Assembly: GCF_026339735.1 (NCBI RefSeq) | Contig: NZ_JAPEQG010000001.1 | Span: 372,001-436,000, forward strand | DNA: 64,000 nucleotides | Reading direction: 5' to 3' | Origin: Streptomyces sp. NBC_01669 | GTDB taxonomy: Bacteria; Actinomycetota; Actinomycetes; Streptomycetales; Streptomycetaceae | Shown here: positions 37,448 to 45,692 of the stretch, one piece after another | Position numbering within the stretch: the first letter of the stretch is position 1 | How the letters are laid out: every line of letters begins with the position of its first letter | Notes under the pieces: generated by a model | The model's input: the letters and a program-made list of their open reading frames with translations, nothing else | Database searches by the model: none | What the model was told of the DNA's origin: nothing | Program-made: the position numbers and the translations under genes

Positions 37448-38128
37448 TCAGCGACGCTCCCGCCGAACGGCGTCGGCCATCCCATCGACCAGCCGGTCAG
37501 CCATCCGGTCGACCAGCCACGCGGTCGCCGGAATCACCGCCAGCGCGGTGCACCAGCCGCCGAGGACGTCGGTCGGGTAGTGCGCGCCCAGGGCGACCTG
37601 CGCCCAGCCCATGGCGGCGCCGGCAACCAGCGCCGCGGCGAGGACGAGTAACGTGCCGGCCGTCCTGCCGAGGCCGAGCAGGCCGGTCGCGAGCAGCGCC
37701 ACCACGAGGGCGAGCGCGGTGAGGAAGGCGGTGTGCCCGCTCGGGTAGGACAGATTGCCGCCGTGGATGGTGCGTCCCACCAGGTACTTCAGCAGCGTCG
37801 CCGCCCCCACGGCCATGGCGACGCCGGCAACGATGAGCACCGCTGCGCGAGGACGCCGAAGCAGCAGGCAGCCCGTCACGGTGGCCACGACCAGCGTCGC
37901 CGCTCCCACGGGCTCCCCCAAGAAGTCCATGGCCAGGGCGATGTTCCGCCACGGCGACCGCACACCGTCCACCGCCGACTGGATCCACACGTCCACGCTG
38001 CCGGGCTCGCTGTGGCCGGCGTACAGGACCCCGAGCACGACGACCACCAGCGCGGCGAGGGCCGCGATCAGCCCGAGCCACGCGCGCAGCGATGGGGGCA
38101 GCACCGCGGGCGCCGGCCGGCCGGTCAC
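37448..38128 (-). CDS. PAP2-family membrane phosphatase
   Basis: A 226-residue protein with five to six membrane helices and the PAP2 signature: KYLVGRTIHGG (motif 1, relaxed), LSYPSGHTAFLTAL (motif 2) and GAHYPTDVLGG (motif 3, H...D). The GTG at 38128 with GGTGGG upstream gives the normal family length; a longer frame from 38248 adds a polar, unlike N-terminus. Enzymes of this type dephosphorylate phosphatidic acid or undecaprenyl pyrophosphate; the latter would recycle the carrier lipid used by the polysaccharide locus it converges with (only 7 bases between the stops). Confidence 0.85.
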   Translation of the reverse strand: MTGRPAPAVLPPSLRAWLGLIAALAALVVVVLGVLYAGHSEPGSVDVWIQSAVDGVRSPWRNIALAMDFLGEPVGAATLVVATVTGCLLLRRPRAAVLIVAGVAMAVGAATLLKYLVGRTIHGGNLSYPSGHTAFLTALALVVALLATGLLGLGRTAGTLLVLAAALVAGAAMGWAQVALGAHYPTDVLGGWCTALAVIPATAWLVDRMADRLVDGMADAVRRERR

Positions 38129-39082
38129 ATGCCCACCGCGTCCGGTCGACCTGCGGTGGTTTGCCGTGATCGGTGGATGGTGTTCCGGGTCTTGACTTCT
38201 TGAGGCAGGGTGAAGGTGCGGCCCTTCATCGGACCGGTGGGCAGCCATGAATCAGCGCCTTCCTGTTTCCGACCGCGCCCCACGACGGCGGGGCGTTGTT
38301 CCCGGACGACTCCGGTGACCGTAAGTCCGGGCACGCCACGGCCTTTGTGTCCCGTCAGTACCCCGGCTCCCGCGGGCAGATCCGAAACGGCATGGTCGCG
38401 ACCACCACCGCGCGGGCCGATGAGCGCGTGCACTACCCGCCGCACACCGTCGCAGACCATCCGACAGATGCGATGCACCTGGCCCCGTCGGGACCTACGC
38501 CATGTCGCCCCCGCCGCTACCGCGATGCCGCGCCCACGAGAACTGACAATACAATGCGGTCGCGGCAAACCGCCGTTGGATAGTCCGCGGGTCAACACTC
38601 CGCGAATTTCGGTTCCGGATCGATTTTCCGTACCGGAGCCACGGAGTGTCGCCGAAACCGCGATCGTGATACGTCGTGGATGACGCCTTCCTGCAGGACT
38701 CCGGCTGCGCAGCGGCCGCTGTCTTGGCTTCAGGGACGCTACGAAACGGGATGCGGCCAACCTCGTCTGGGCTCGACTCCACGAACCTTCCCTCTCCAAG
38801 CCCGCGCAAGGCGAACGTCCTTGACTTCTTCCTGCCAGCGGTGCACGGCGCTCACCTCCGGGCGCCGAGACTCCACCGATTCCGGCTTACCCGCAAGCGT
38901 CATGAGAGCGTCAAGAATCGTGAACAAACCCCGCCACCGACGCCGTCCCCATCGTGGGTCTGACCGCGAATCCCCAGGTCGGAACGGGTTCTCGGGCCGA
39001 ACTGGCCGCTCGATCGCAGGTCTCGATCGCATGTACGGACGGAAACAGGTCGCACGACTACCACACGTCGCGAAACCGCAGG
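38129..39082. other. Gene-poor, probably decayed stretch
   Basis: Open frames exist on both strands but none resembles a protein family and their codon choice is erratic. The segment 38565-38690 is locally A/T-richer and holds the nested inverted repeat listed separately. Confidence 0.45.
38595..38649. repeat. Nested inverted repeat in gene-poor DNA
   Basis: An outer pair ACACTCCG (38595-38602) / CGGAGTGT (38642-38649) and an inner pair GGTTCCGG (38611-38618) / CCGGAGCC (38633-38640, one G-T wobble) would fold into a two-tier hairpin with a 14-nt A/T-rich loop. No adjacent gene explains it. Confidence 0.5.
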
Positions 39083-39220
39083 TCAGGCACCCTTGTTCGC
39101 AGGTTCGAGGATGGCCACGCACTCCACGTGCGAGGTCATCGGAAACAGATCGACCATCACGGCGTCCCACTCCCCCTCAAGCTCACTCAACGGGCCCCAG
39201 CCGCTGTCTGCCGGCGTCCG
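39083..39220 (-). pseudogene. C-terminal tail of a TRAM/TrmA-RlmD-type RNA methyltransferase
   Basis: On the minus strand the last residues before a TGA read AVMVDLFPMTSHVECVAILE and then PANKGA. The DLFP(M/Q)T.HVE(C/T)V.(L/I)L ending is diagnostic for the C-terminus of class I SAM-dependent uracil-5 RNA methyltransferases. Nothing upstream on this strand carries the TRAM domain or the catalytic domain, so only a fragment remains. Alternative: a chance similarity of about 30 residues, which I consider less likely. Confidence 0.5.
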
Positions 39221-39313
39221 CGTCTCATCGCGCCGCCTCCTCCCTCAACCGTTGTCAGAGGTATGGGCAAGATCAGCCCACCGAACAACGCTGTACAACG
39301 ACAAGGGGGCGCC

Positions 39314-40189
39314 TTGGACGACGATGTCATCCTGCGAGGACCGCTCGGGAAGATGGCGGTAGCCGAAGCCGCCCCGGCGGGGTTGGCCCCGGCGGACCTC
39401 TATGTGGGAGCGATCAGCTGGTGGTCCACAGCCGTCTCCCCCGCGGTTTCGATCGTCTCCTGGCCCAGCGCCCCGCTGACGGTCTGGATGTCACACGTAC
39501 ATGACGACGCGTCTGACGGGTCCCGGCTCGTCGATGTCCTGCGCCGCCACCTCGGAGGCCCTGCTCCGCTGGCGACCCATCACAACGTCACGAACGGCAA
39601 GGTGTACAGCGCAGCGGTTCATTCCACCCGCCGGGCGGAGAACACTGGTACGGGCACCTCCGCGCTTCTGCTGACCGGCTCTCCGTTCACGACCGGTCCC
39701 GGCAGTTCCTGGAGGAGTCCCCTCCAGGAACTCCATACGCGCACGGCGTGGGACGGTCGGCACTTCATCCCTACCCGGGGCTTCAGGCGCTACCGAGCCG
39801 CCGGGCGAACCGCTCCCCCGTATGTCGGCGCCCTGTGGACGCCCGCCCTCCGGGCGAGGCGCGGCTTTCTGTCCACGGATGCCGCCACCTGGTCTCGTGT
39901 CCTGCACTTTGCCCAGCGCAGCGCGCCTGCCCCGCAGGAGACAGTGTCGTCGGACAGTTGGAAGCGCGGCGTGGCAGAGGCATACCGCTGGGCCTTCCAC
40001 ACCCGGCCGTGCCTTACCTACACCCCTCCCGCAGGCAAGATGCGGGACATGATCAGACATGCGGAGGTCAGGTGCGACGCCATGCTCCTCGTCAATGCGC
40101 CGCCCTGGACGGCGCCGCTCCCCACCGGGCGACGCTTCATGACCGACCCTGCAGAGCCCCGACGGGTTCGCGTCACCAGTCCCCGATAA
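39314..40189 (+). CDS. Hypothetical protein
   Basis: A 291-codon frame whose third positions are mostly G/C. It starts at a TTG preceded by AAGGGGG at good spacing; in-frame upstream ATGs have no better signal. The translation (LDDDVILRGPLGKMAVAEAA and later DLYVGAISWWSTAVSPAVSI) resembles no family I know. No membrane helix or signal peptide is evident. The C-terminal third is Arg/Pro-rich and may reflect frameshift or non-coding sequence. It may be an accessory gene or a decayed one. Confidence 0.35.
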   Translation: MDDDVILRGPLGKMAVAEAAPAGLAPADLYVGAISWWSTAVSPAVSIVSWPSAPLTVWMSHVHDDASDGSRLVDVLRRHLGGPAPLATHHNVTNGKVYSAAVHSTRRAENTGTGTSALLLTGSPFTTGPGSSWRSPLQELHTRTAWDGRHFIPTRGFRRYRAAGRTAPPYVGALWTPALRARRGFLSTDAATWSRVLHFAQRSAPAPQETVSSDSWKRGVAEAYRWAFHTRPCLTYTPPAGKMRDMIRHAEVRCDAMLLVNAPPWTAPLPTGRRFMTDPAEPRRVRVTSPR

Positions 40190-40284
40190 AATGGGCGAGT
40201 CGGGAATGTCCGCTTCAAGCAAGGGTGCGGAGCCATCCACCCGCTCAAGGCCGAGGCGGCCGACCGATCTGGAAGGGCACCGTT

Positions 40285-40647
40285 ATGGCCAAACAGATCA
40301 CGTACCGCCGAGTTTACGAGCAAGCTGCGCCGAAGGACGGCAAGCGCGTGCTGGTCGACCGGGTCTGGCCCCGGGGCATGCGCAAGGAGGACGCGCATCC
40401 GGGCGAGTGGCTGCGTGATGTCGCCCCGTCCAGCGAACTGCGCAAGTGGTATGGCCATGAGCCCAGCCGCTTCACCGAATTCCGTCGCCGCTACCTGGCA
40501 GAACGGCACGACACCGGGCATCACGAGGCGGCCGAGCATCTGCGTGACCTGGCAACACACAACAAGCTCATGCCGCTGACCGCCACCAAGGATGCGGACC
40601 ATATCCAGGCCGCTGTTCTCGCCGAGTGGCTGGCCAAGAGCCGGTGA
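40285..40647 (+). CDS. DUF488 family protein
   Basis: A 120-residue protein: ITYRRVYEQAAPKDGKRVLV, DRVWPRGMRKEDAHPGEWLR, DVAPSSELRKWYGHEPSRFT and EFRRRYLAE. The V-D-R-x-W-P-R-G motif and the S..LR.W..H...F..F pattern define the family; activity is unknown. GGAAGGG lies eight bases before the ATG. A stand-alone gene in this decayed area. Confidence 0.87.
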   Translation: MAKQITYRRVYEQAAPKDGKRVLVDRVWPRGMRKEDAHPGEWLRDVAPSSELRKWYGHEPSRFTEFRRRYLAERHDTGHHEAAEHLRDLATHNKLMPLTATKDADHIQAAVLAEWLAKSR

Positions 40648-40793
40648 CCATCACGCGGGACACCAGCGGTGACGGTCTCCGTCATCCGCGCCAACCGGTC
40701 CGTGGCAGACCGCGATCGGGATGTGGGTTGATCGTCCAGGCCTCATCGTGCTGGCGGATCCTGCGCCGTCCAAAGAAGTGAAGAGGGATGGCC

Positions 40794-41201
40794 ATGCGAA
40801 CGAACATCGTCCGGCACGAGAGCATGATCGTGAGCTATGACGTGGTCGACGGCTGGACCGTTGTGGAGGTCGACGGTGAGGTGGACGCCCATACCGCGCC
40901 CATGATCCGCGAAGCGGTGATCAAGCTTCTCGATGAGGGACACCGCCACTTCGTCCTGGACCTGGGCTTCGTCGCCTTCATGGATTCGATGGGGTTGGGC
41001 GTGATCGTGGCGATCACGAAACGCATCCGTGAACACGAGGGCTCGCTGCATATCGCGTCCGTGTCGAGCCGGGTGCTCAGGATCTTCGACCTCAGCGGCA
41101 TGCGCGAGAGCTACGAAATCTACCCCTCGGTGGCGGAAGCGGCGCAGTCAGTCCCCTCGCCCGGCAGCCTCGCGCACTGGCCGCATCCCACCTCGGACTG
41201 A
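40794..41201 (+). CDS. STAS-domain anti-sigma factor antagonist
   Basis: A 135-residue SpoIIAA/RsbV-type protein. Strands VVEVDGEVDAHTAPMIREAV and HFVLDLGFVAFMDSMGLGVI are visible; the conserved D-S (Ser65) is the usual phosphorylation site, followed by an unusual Met where Thr or Ser is common. The ATG at 40794 has GAGGG six bases upstream; ATG 40788 is possible. In partner switching the unphosphorylated form binds an anti-sigma kinase and frees a sigma factor. It converges with a SpoIIE-type phosphatase operon that could reactivate it. Confidence 0.9.
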   Translation: MRTNIVRHESMIVSYDVVDGWTVVEVDGEVDAHTAPMIREAVIKLLDEGHRHFVLDLGFVAFMDSMGLGVIVAITKRIREHEGSLHIASVSSRVLRIFDLSGMRESYEIYPSVAEAAQSVPSPGSLAHWPHPTSD

Positions 41202-41258
41202 GGAACGCGCGGCGTCGCCGAGCCGGGTGTCCAGATGGCGGCCGACCCCGTGGGAGGT

Positions 41259-41603
41259 TCACGGCTGCGTGTGGGGTGCGGTCTCCTTCATAGCGTGCAG
41301 GGCGAGGGTGGAGTGGGCGTACGCGCCGCCTGCGCGCATCTCGGCCGCGACCCCGATCGCTTCCATGATCTCCTGCGGGTCGGCACCCTTGCGCTGGGCC
41401 GGGCGGGTGTGCCCCTGGATGCAGTACGGGCACGGGGTCACATGGGCGACGGCGATCAGCTGCTTGGTCTTCTCCCGCAGCGCGCCCTCCGCGAAGACGG
41501 CACGGCTGAAGTTGTCGAACGCCTCGTTGATGGCCGGGGCGGGCTCGGCGCGTCGCTGTCCGATCTCGGAAAGCGGTGCTGGTGGCGGGCGCGTGTCTCT
41601 CAC
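41259..41603 (-). CDS. Carboxymuconolactone decarboxylase/AhpD-like protein
   Basis: A 114-residue AhpD-fold protein with FDNFSRAVFAEGALREKTKQ, the redox CxxC in HVTPCPYCIQGHTRPAQRKG, and EIMEAIGVAAEMRAGGAYAH. Known members are peroxidase-linked disulfide reductants or decarboxylases; the CxxC-x3-H pattern supports a redox role. The GTG overlaps the phosphatase stop (GTGA), so the two are co-translated, which suggests a link between oxidative stress and the sigma-factor switch. Confidence 0.85.
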   Translation of the reverse strand: MRDTRPPPAPLSEIGQRRAEPAPAINEAFDNFSRAVFAEGALREKTKQLIAVAHVTPCPYCIQGHTRPAQRKGADPQEIMEAIGVAAEMRAGGAYAHSTLALHAMKETAPHTQP

Positions 41604-42916
41604 TGCGCCGGGCTGTCCGAGGGGGTGCGCAGGGCCAGCAGGGCCACGTCGTCGTCGAACACCTGCCGGCTTCGGCTGATCAGAGCGTCGCACAGCTCCT
41701 CCAGCGGTGCCGTGGCCAGGCGGGCGGCCTGTTCGGCCAGGTCATCCAGTCCGGTGTCGATGTCCTGGTCGCGGCGCTCGACCAGCCCATCGGTGAACAG
41801 CAGCAGCGTGCTGCCGGGCGGGAGGGGGTGGTCGTGGCTGAACCGGGGGACGGACGCGTCGATGCCCACCGGGATTCCGTGACGGGCGGGCGCCAGGTAG
41901 CGCGTGCTGCCATCCGCGCCGACCAGCAGCGGCGGCAGATGCCCGGCGTTGCTCCAGCCGAAGGTGTACCCCCCGCCCACTGCACGGCCATGCTCGATGC
42001 GGCCGAGTATCAGGGTGGCTGTGGGCGGGTCGTCGAACATCGTCAGCGCGTGGTCCAGTTTTGACATGATCAGGCCGGGCGGCCCGCATCGGTCGAGGGC
42101 GATCGCCCGCAGCATGTTGCGGATCTGTCCCATCAGCGGGGCGGCCTCCACGTCGTGACCGGTCACGTCACCCACCACGACGCAGGTGGCGCCATCGGGC
42201 AGGACCATGGCGTCGTACCAGTCCCCGCCCAGCCTCGGCAGTTCGGACGCGGGTTCATAGCGGGCCGCGGCCTCGAGTGGCGAAAGGTCGGGAAGGACAG
42301 GCAGCATGCGGCGCTGAAAGTGCTCGGCGGCGCGTTTGAGCTGTTGATACAGGTGGGCGTTTTCGAGGCTGACGCCCGCGGCACTGGCCAACGCCGTCAG
42401 CAGGCCCTCGTCATCGTCATCGAAGGGCGTGCCATCCAGCTTGTCGGCGACATAGAGGTCGCCGTAGACCGTGCCGCGCACCACGAGCGGAACGCCCAAC
42501 AGGGTCCGCATGACCGGATGCCCGGGCGGGAAGCCGACCGAACGAGGGTGCGCGGCCACATCCGCCACCCGCAACGGTTCCCGGTCGTCCACCATCGTGC
42601 GCAGCAGCCCATGGCCCTGCGGCAGGCCCAGGGCAGCGCACAGGTGCAGATCGTCGACGCCCACGGTGATCAGGTCGATGACCTTGCCGCTCTCCGAGAG
42701 CACCCCCAGTGCCCCATAGCGCGCGGCAACCAGGTCGGTGGCAGCCTCCACGATGCGGTGCAGCACGGTGTGGGTGTCCATGTCGGCGCTGACCGCCCCG
42801 ACCGCGCCCAGCAGGCGCCGCAGTCGGTCCCGGTCCAGAGCACGCTGCGGCGGCCGCACGGCCACGCCGTCCCGGGCCTGGCCCCGCCCCCGCTTCTGCC
42901 ACGGGCTGTGCGCCAT
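41600..42916 (-). CDS. GAF-SpoIIE (PP2C-type) serine phosphatase
   Basis: A 438-residue protein: a GAF domain (about 45-195, VLHRIVEAATDLVAARYGAL, VPLVVRGTVYGDLYVADKLD) and a SpoIIE phosphatase domain (about 205-435). All metal motifs are intact: RLGGDWYDAMVLPDG, CVVVGDVTGHDVEAA, LLLFTDGLVERRDQDI and VFDDDVALLALR. It should dephosphorylate STAS-type antagonists in response to a GAF ligand or redox signal. AGGAGGA sits six bases before the ATG. A useful internal contrast to the degenerate domain at 4801-7197. Confidence 0.92.
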   Translation of the reverse strand: MAHSPWQKRGRGQARDGVAVRPPQRALDRDRLRRLLGAVGAVSADMDTHTVLHRIVEAATDLVAARYGALGVLSESGKVIDLITVGVDDLHLCAALGLPQGHGLLRTMVDDREPLRVADVAAHPRSVGFPPGHPVMRTLLGVPLVVRGTVYGDLYVADKLDGTPFDDDDEGLLTALASAAGVSLENAHLYQQLKRAAEHFQRRMLPVLPDLSPLEAAARYEPASELPRLGGDWYDAMVLPDGATCVVVGDVTGHDVEAAPLMGQIRNMLRAIALDRCGPPGLIMSKLDHALTMFDDPPTATLILGRIEHGRAVGGGYTFGWSNAGHLPPLLVGADGSTRYLAPARHGIPVGIDASVPRFSHDHPLPPGSTLLLFTDGLVERRDQDIDTGLDDLAEQAARLATAPLEELCDALISRSRQVFDDDVALLALRTPSDSPAQ

Positions 42917-43358
42917 GGCGCTTCCTCCTGGCGCCGTCGGGCGCCGTCATCATGTCGCCTGCCTTGTCACACTACGCGCTCACCCGACCGGGAGCAGACC
43001 CAAGCGGCGCGCCGTCCCTGTGCCCGCCCCAGGAGACCCGATCCATGCCCTTGACCTGTTCGGAACGATCAATTCACCCAGGGTCGGAGACCGTCTCACT
43101 GAGCTGCACGACGAAGCACTGCCATCCGCCGGAGTGCTACTGCTATCGATCTTCGCGAACGCATCGTGCACGCGGTTGGATGAGCACTGGTCCCTCGCCG
43201 AGGAAAGCGAACACAGCCAGACCTTCGCCGGCCCCGGCTGCCTCAAGCCGAACGGTAACCGGCCGGGCTACCGCAAGGTCCTGGAAAGAATCCACCGTTC
43301 GGCGCCGACGCTGACATCACCGCGTGGCGACGCAGCCTCGGCCTACGAGAGGGAGCGC
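42917..43358. other. Intergenic stretch with unproven frame
   Basis: A forward frame near 43030-43300 reads without stops (for example ALDLFGTINSPRVGDRLTEL) but lacks a start signal and any known homologue. The first part must hold the promoter of the leftward phosphatase operon. Confidence 0.35.
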
Positions 43359-44240
43359 TCAGCGAGTGTGCGTGTCCAAGGCGTCGATGATCTCGCGCCA
43401 GAGTTCGCGGGGGCGGTCGTGTCCCATTCCTGGAAGCAGCAAGAGCCTCGCTCCGGGCACCAGGTCGGCGGTGCGCTTCCCGCCACTGGGGTCGATCAGC
43501 GTGTCATCCAGACCATGAATCACCAAGGTCGGTACTCGAAGCCTGCGGAGTGCGTCAGCGCGTGAGCCACCGAGGATCATTGCTCCGAGTTGCCGCCCGA
43601 CTCCGGCTGGATAGTAAGCGCGGTCGTAACTTTCGGCAGCCATCTCACGAAGGAGTGCGGGGTTGCCATAACGCTTGGAAGACCACACCAGTTCGCTTTC
43701 CGCCACTGCGATGTACCCCTCGCGATCTGGCGGCTTCGGGCTGAAGAGCACTGCTTGGGCCTCGGCGCTGGGCCGGCCATAGTCGGGCTCGCCGGTCGAG
43801 GACATCATCGACGTCAGGGTCAGCACTCGCGTCGGCTGGCTGATAGCCATCGTCTGGGCGATCATGCCGCCCATCGAGGATCCGACCACGTGAGCTCGTT
43901 CAATTCCGAGCGCGGTGAGCAACCCGAGGCCGTCGTCGGCCATGTCCTGCAGTGTGTAGGGCACCATCGCGAGGGCGGACGAGATATCTCTCGAGCTCAC
44001 AGCGTTGATGAACCGGCCCATGTCGACAGGGTGATCGTCGAACTTGGTGGACAGCCCGCAGTCGCGGTTGTCGTACCGGATAACGTAGCGTCCACGTTCT
44101 GCGAGTGCACGACAGAAGTTCTTGTGCCAGGCGATCATCTGGGCACTGAAGCCCATCACGAGCAGGACGGCCGGATCAGAGGGATCACCGAAAGTCTCGT
44201 ACTCGATGGACACTGCGGGCGAGGCTTCAACATTCGGCAT
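43359..44240 (-). CDS. Alpha/beta hydrolase
   Basis: A 293-residue hydrolase: VSIEYETFGDPSDPAVLLVM then GFSAQMIAWHKNFCRALAER, the nucleophile elbow HVVGSSMGGMIAQTMA (Ser), Asp in LVIHGLDDTLIDPSGGKR, and His in LLPGMGHDRPRELW. The family covers esterases, lactonases and haloperoxidase-like proteins; the RDCGLSTKFD segment is typical of the aclacinomycin methylesterase-like group. Start: the ATG at 44240 (PNVEASPAVSIEY follows); a frame from 44276 exists. Ribosome-binding site is weak, and the start overlaps a palindrome. Confidence 0.87.
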   Translation of the reverse strand: MPNVEASPAVSIEYETFGDPSDPAVLLVMGFSAQMIAWHKNFCRALAERGRYVIRYDNRDCGLSTKFDDHPVDMGRFINAVSSRDISSALAMVPYTLQDMADDGLGLLTALGIERAHVVGSSMGGMIAQTMAISQPTRVLTLTSMMSSTGEPDYGRPSAEAQAVLFSPKPPDREGYIAVAESELVWSSKRYGNPALLREMAAESYDRAYYPAGVGRQLGAMILGGSRADALRRLRVPTLVIHGLDDTLIDPSGGKRTADLVPGARLLLLPGMGHDRPRELWREIIDALDTHTR

Positions 44241-44259
44241 GCTGGGAGTGTCCCAGCAT
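44239..44259. promoter_or_regulatory. Perfect palindrome at the hydrolase start (possible operator)
   Basis: Arms ATGCTGGGA and TCCCAGCAT flank a 3-base spacer. The left arm overlaps the first bases of the hydrolase start codon (minus strand), so a bound repressor or an RNA hairpin would block transcription or translation start. Confidence 0.55.
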
Positions 44260-44323
44260 CGCCCGTTTGAGCGCACCCGGTATTAGCAACGCTTGGCCTG
44301 CCCGTTCCGCAGCGGCTGGTGCA

Positions 44324-44622
44324 ATGCGAGAGGTGCTCCGGTTGGAAGAGCTTCTGTTCCCGTCGGTCCGGGACATCGCGGTGCTGTCGGTCGGCGTGAG
44401 CAATGAGGCGATACGGATCGAGCCCAGTGCACGATGGCCGGGGCCGACCGCGCTGGGTGCGCGGGCTGGTCGGAGCGGGTTCACAGCTCCCATCTGCGGT
44501 TTCCCGCTGACGTGCCCAGTGCAGGCAAGCGGGTTCGGCTGTGCCTGCGGGTTCGCCGGTTCGTCTGCGAGAATGCGTTGTGCGAACGGCGGACGTCGGC
44601 CGCCAGCCGGACGCCCGCGTAG
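44324..44622 (+). pseudogene. ISL3-family transposase N-terminal remnant
   Basis: The translation starts REVLRLEELLFPSVRDIAVL in one frame and after a shift near 44470 continues SERVHSSHLRFPADVPSAGK and LCLRVRRFVCENALCERR in another, then stops. This is the zinc-finger N-terminus typical of ISL3 transposases of Streptomyces (RVHSSYLRFPADVP and VRRFVCEN are diagnostic). The DDE core is absent. Confidence 0.7.
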
Positions 44623-44977
44623 TTGGGGGCGGCCGGACCGAACCTGCGGCAGGTCACCAGCTCCTCACGCCACCCGGCGAACAGCGCCACTTGTCCGACC
44701 AAGACGCGGCGTCGTCCTGCACCTGCTGATTCAGGTCGGGATGACGGCACGTCAACAGCTTCTGGTGTCATCCAGTTAGGCGAGAGCATCATCGATGTCG
44801 CCAAGCGCTGTGTCCTGTAAGGCTGTTGTCTTTCCGATCTCGGAGCTTGACGGTCGAACGAGAGTTCAACGGGATTCGTGATCGTGGTTCTTACACTGAC
44901 CGGCCTCGTGGTCGTCCTCTTCTTCGCATCCACCTCCCGCTACCTTCCTCTGAAGCGCAGCCCACGACCGGACTGGG
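44623..44977. other. Non-coding stretch between two gene remnants
   Basis: No supported gene. It may hold further decayed transposon sequence: frames shift repeatedly and no conserved motif is visible. Confidence 0.4.
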
Positions 44978-45186
44978 TCACGAATAGCTGCCGCGCCCCC
45001 GGAGGATCCGGGCCACCGACTCCTCGGGATCCACCGTGGTCGCCCGCCTCAGATGGATCTCCAGCGTCTCGTACGGCACCCGGGCAACATGCGCGGCGTG
45101 CAGCGCCCGCAGCCCGCCACTGACGGCGCGTCGGGAGCCGCGACACCCAGTGGCTCCGGATAGCGGCCGGCATCCACCTTCGACAC
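44978..45186 (-). pseudogene. nat: Arylamine N-acetyltransferase, N-terminal fragment
   Basis: On the minus strand a GTG at 45186 begins SKVDAGRYPEPLGVAAPDAP, after which one frameshift leads to GGLRALHAAHVARVPYETLE, IHLRRATTVDPEESVARILR and GRGSYS before TGA. This matches the NAT N-terminus (LRALHRAHL..VPYENL). In NAT the catalytic cysteine follows in RGGYCFE; here the sequence ends at that point with Ser in place of Cys. Clearly a dead gene. Confidence 0.75.
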
Positions 45187-45243
45187 GCCCTGGACTCTAG
45201 TGCCCCCCGGCAAGCTTTACCCCGTCGCACCGCCCAACACGCA

Positions 45244-45349
45244 CTCCCCCAAGGCTTAAGGGCCAGGGGGGACCCCCTTCCGCGTCGGCCAAAAGCCCTG
45301 GAAGCTCCTTCCCCAAGCTCTCAACTCCGCTCGAGCGGGGGAGACCCCA
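45244..45349. repeat. Two REP-like GC palindromes
   Basis: The first (45244-45278) runs from CTCCCCCAAGGC to GGGGGGACCCCC; the second (45308-45349) from CTTCCCCAAGCTCTC to CGGGGGAGACCCCA. Both belong to the short Streptomyces palindrome class also found at 15123 and 53874. Confidence 0.65.
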
Positions 45350-45692
45350 TCCAAGGACGTCCGGCCGCCTTGCGATCGCACGCCCTGGACGACGCTCCTC
45401 ATGGGGCAAACATGGCCGGTCACGGCACTGGTCAGCACCGGTGACTTCCAGTCAACTCCGGTTGAATCAGCAGCCGATCGGTGCGCTGGCACCCGCGCAC
45501 GGGTGGCGTCGGCGCGGAAGATTCCCGTCAACCCATTACCAAGCGTTTACTGAGCAGATACCTTTCTCCTTGCCGGTGGCAGGGGGCGGAGCGATCCGGC
45601 CGTCCCTGCCTGCCCCGGAGTACCGCCGTATGTCGTTCGGCCAGTTTTCGGCAATTACGCCTATGTCTCATGGACCGCCGGAAGGAAGCGCT

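Noticed and set aside
44878..45123. Plus-strand frame beginning with a hydrophobic helix
   Set aside because: The helix is followed by an Arg/Pro-rich part antisense to the nat remnant; no ribosome-binding site.
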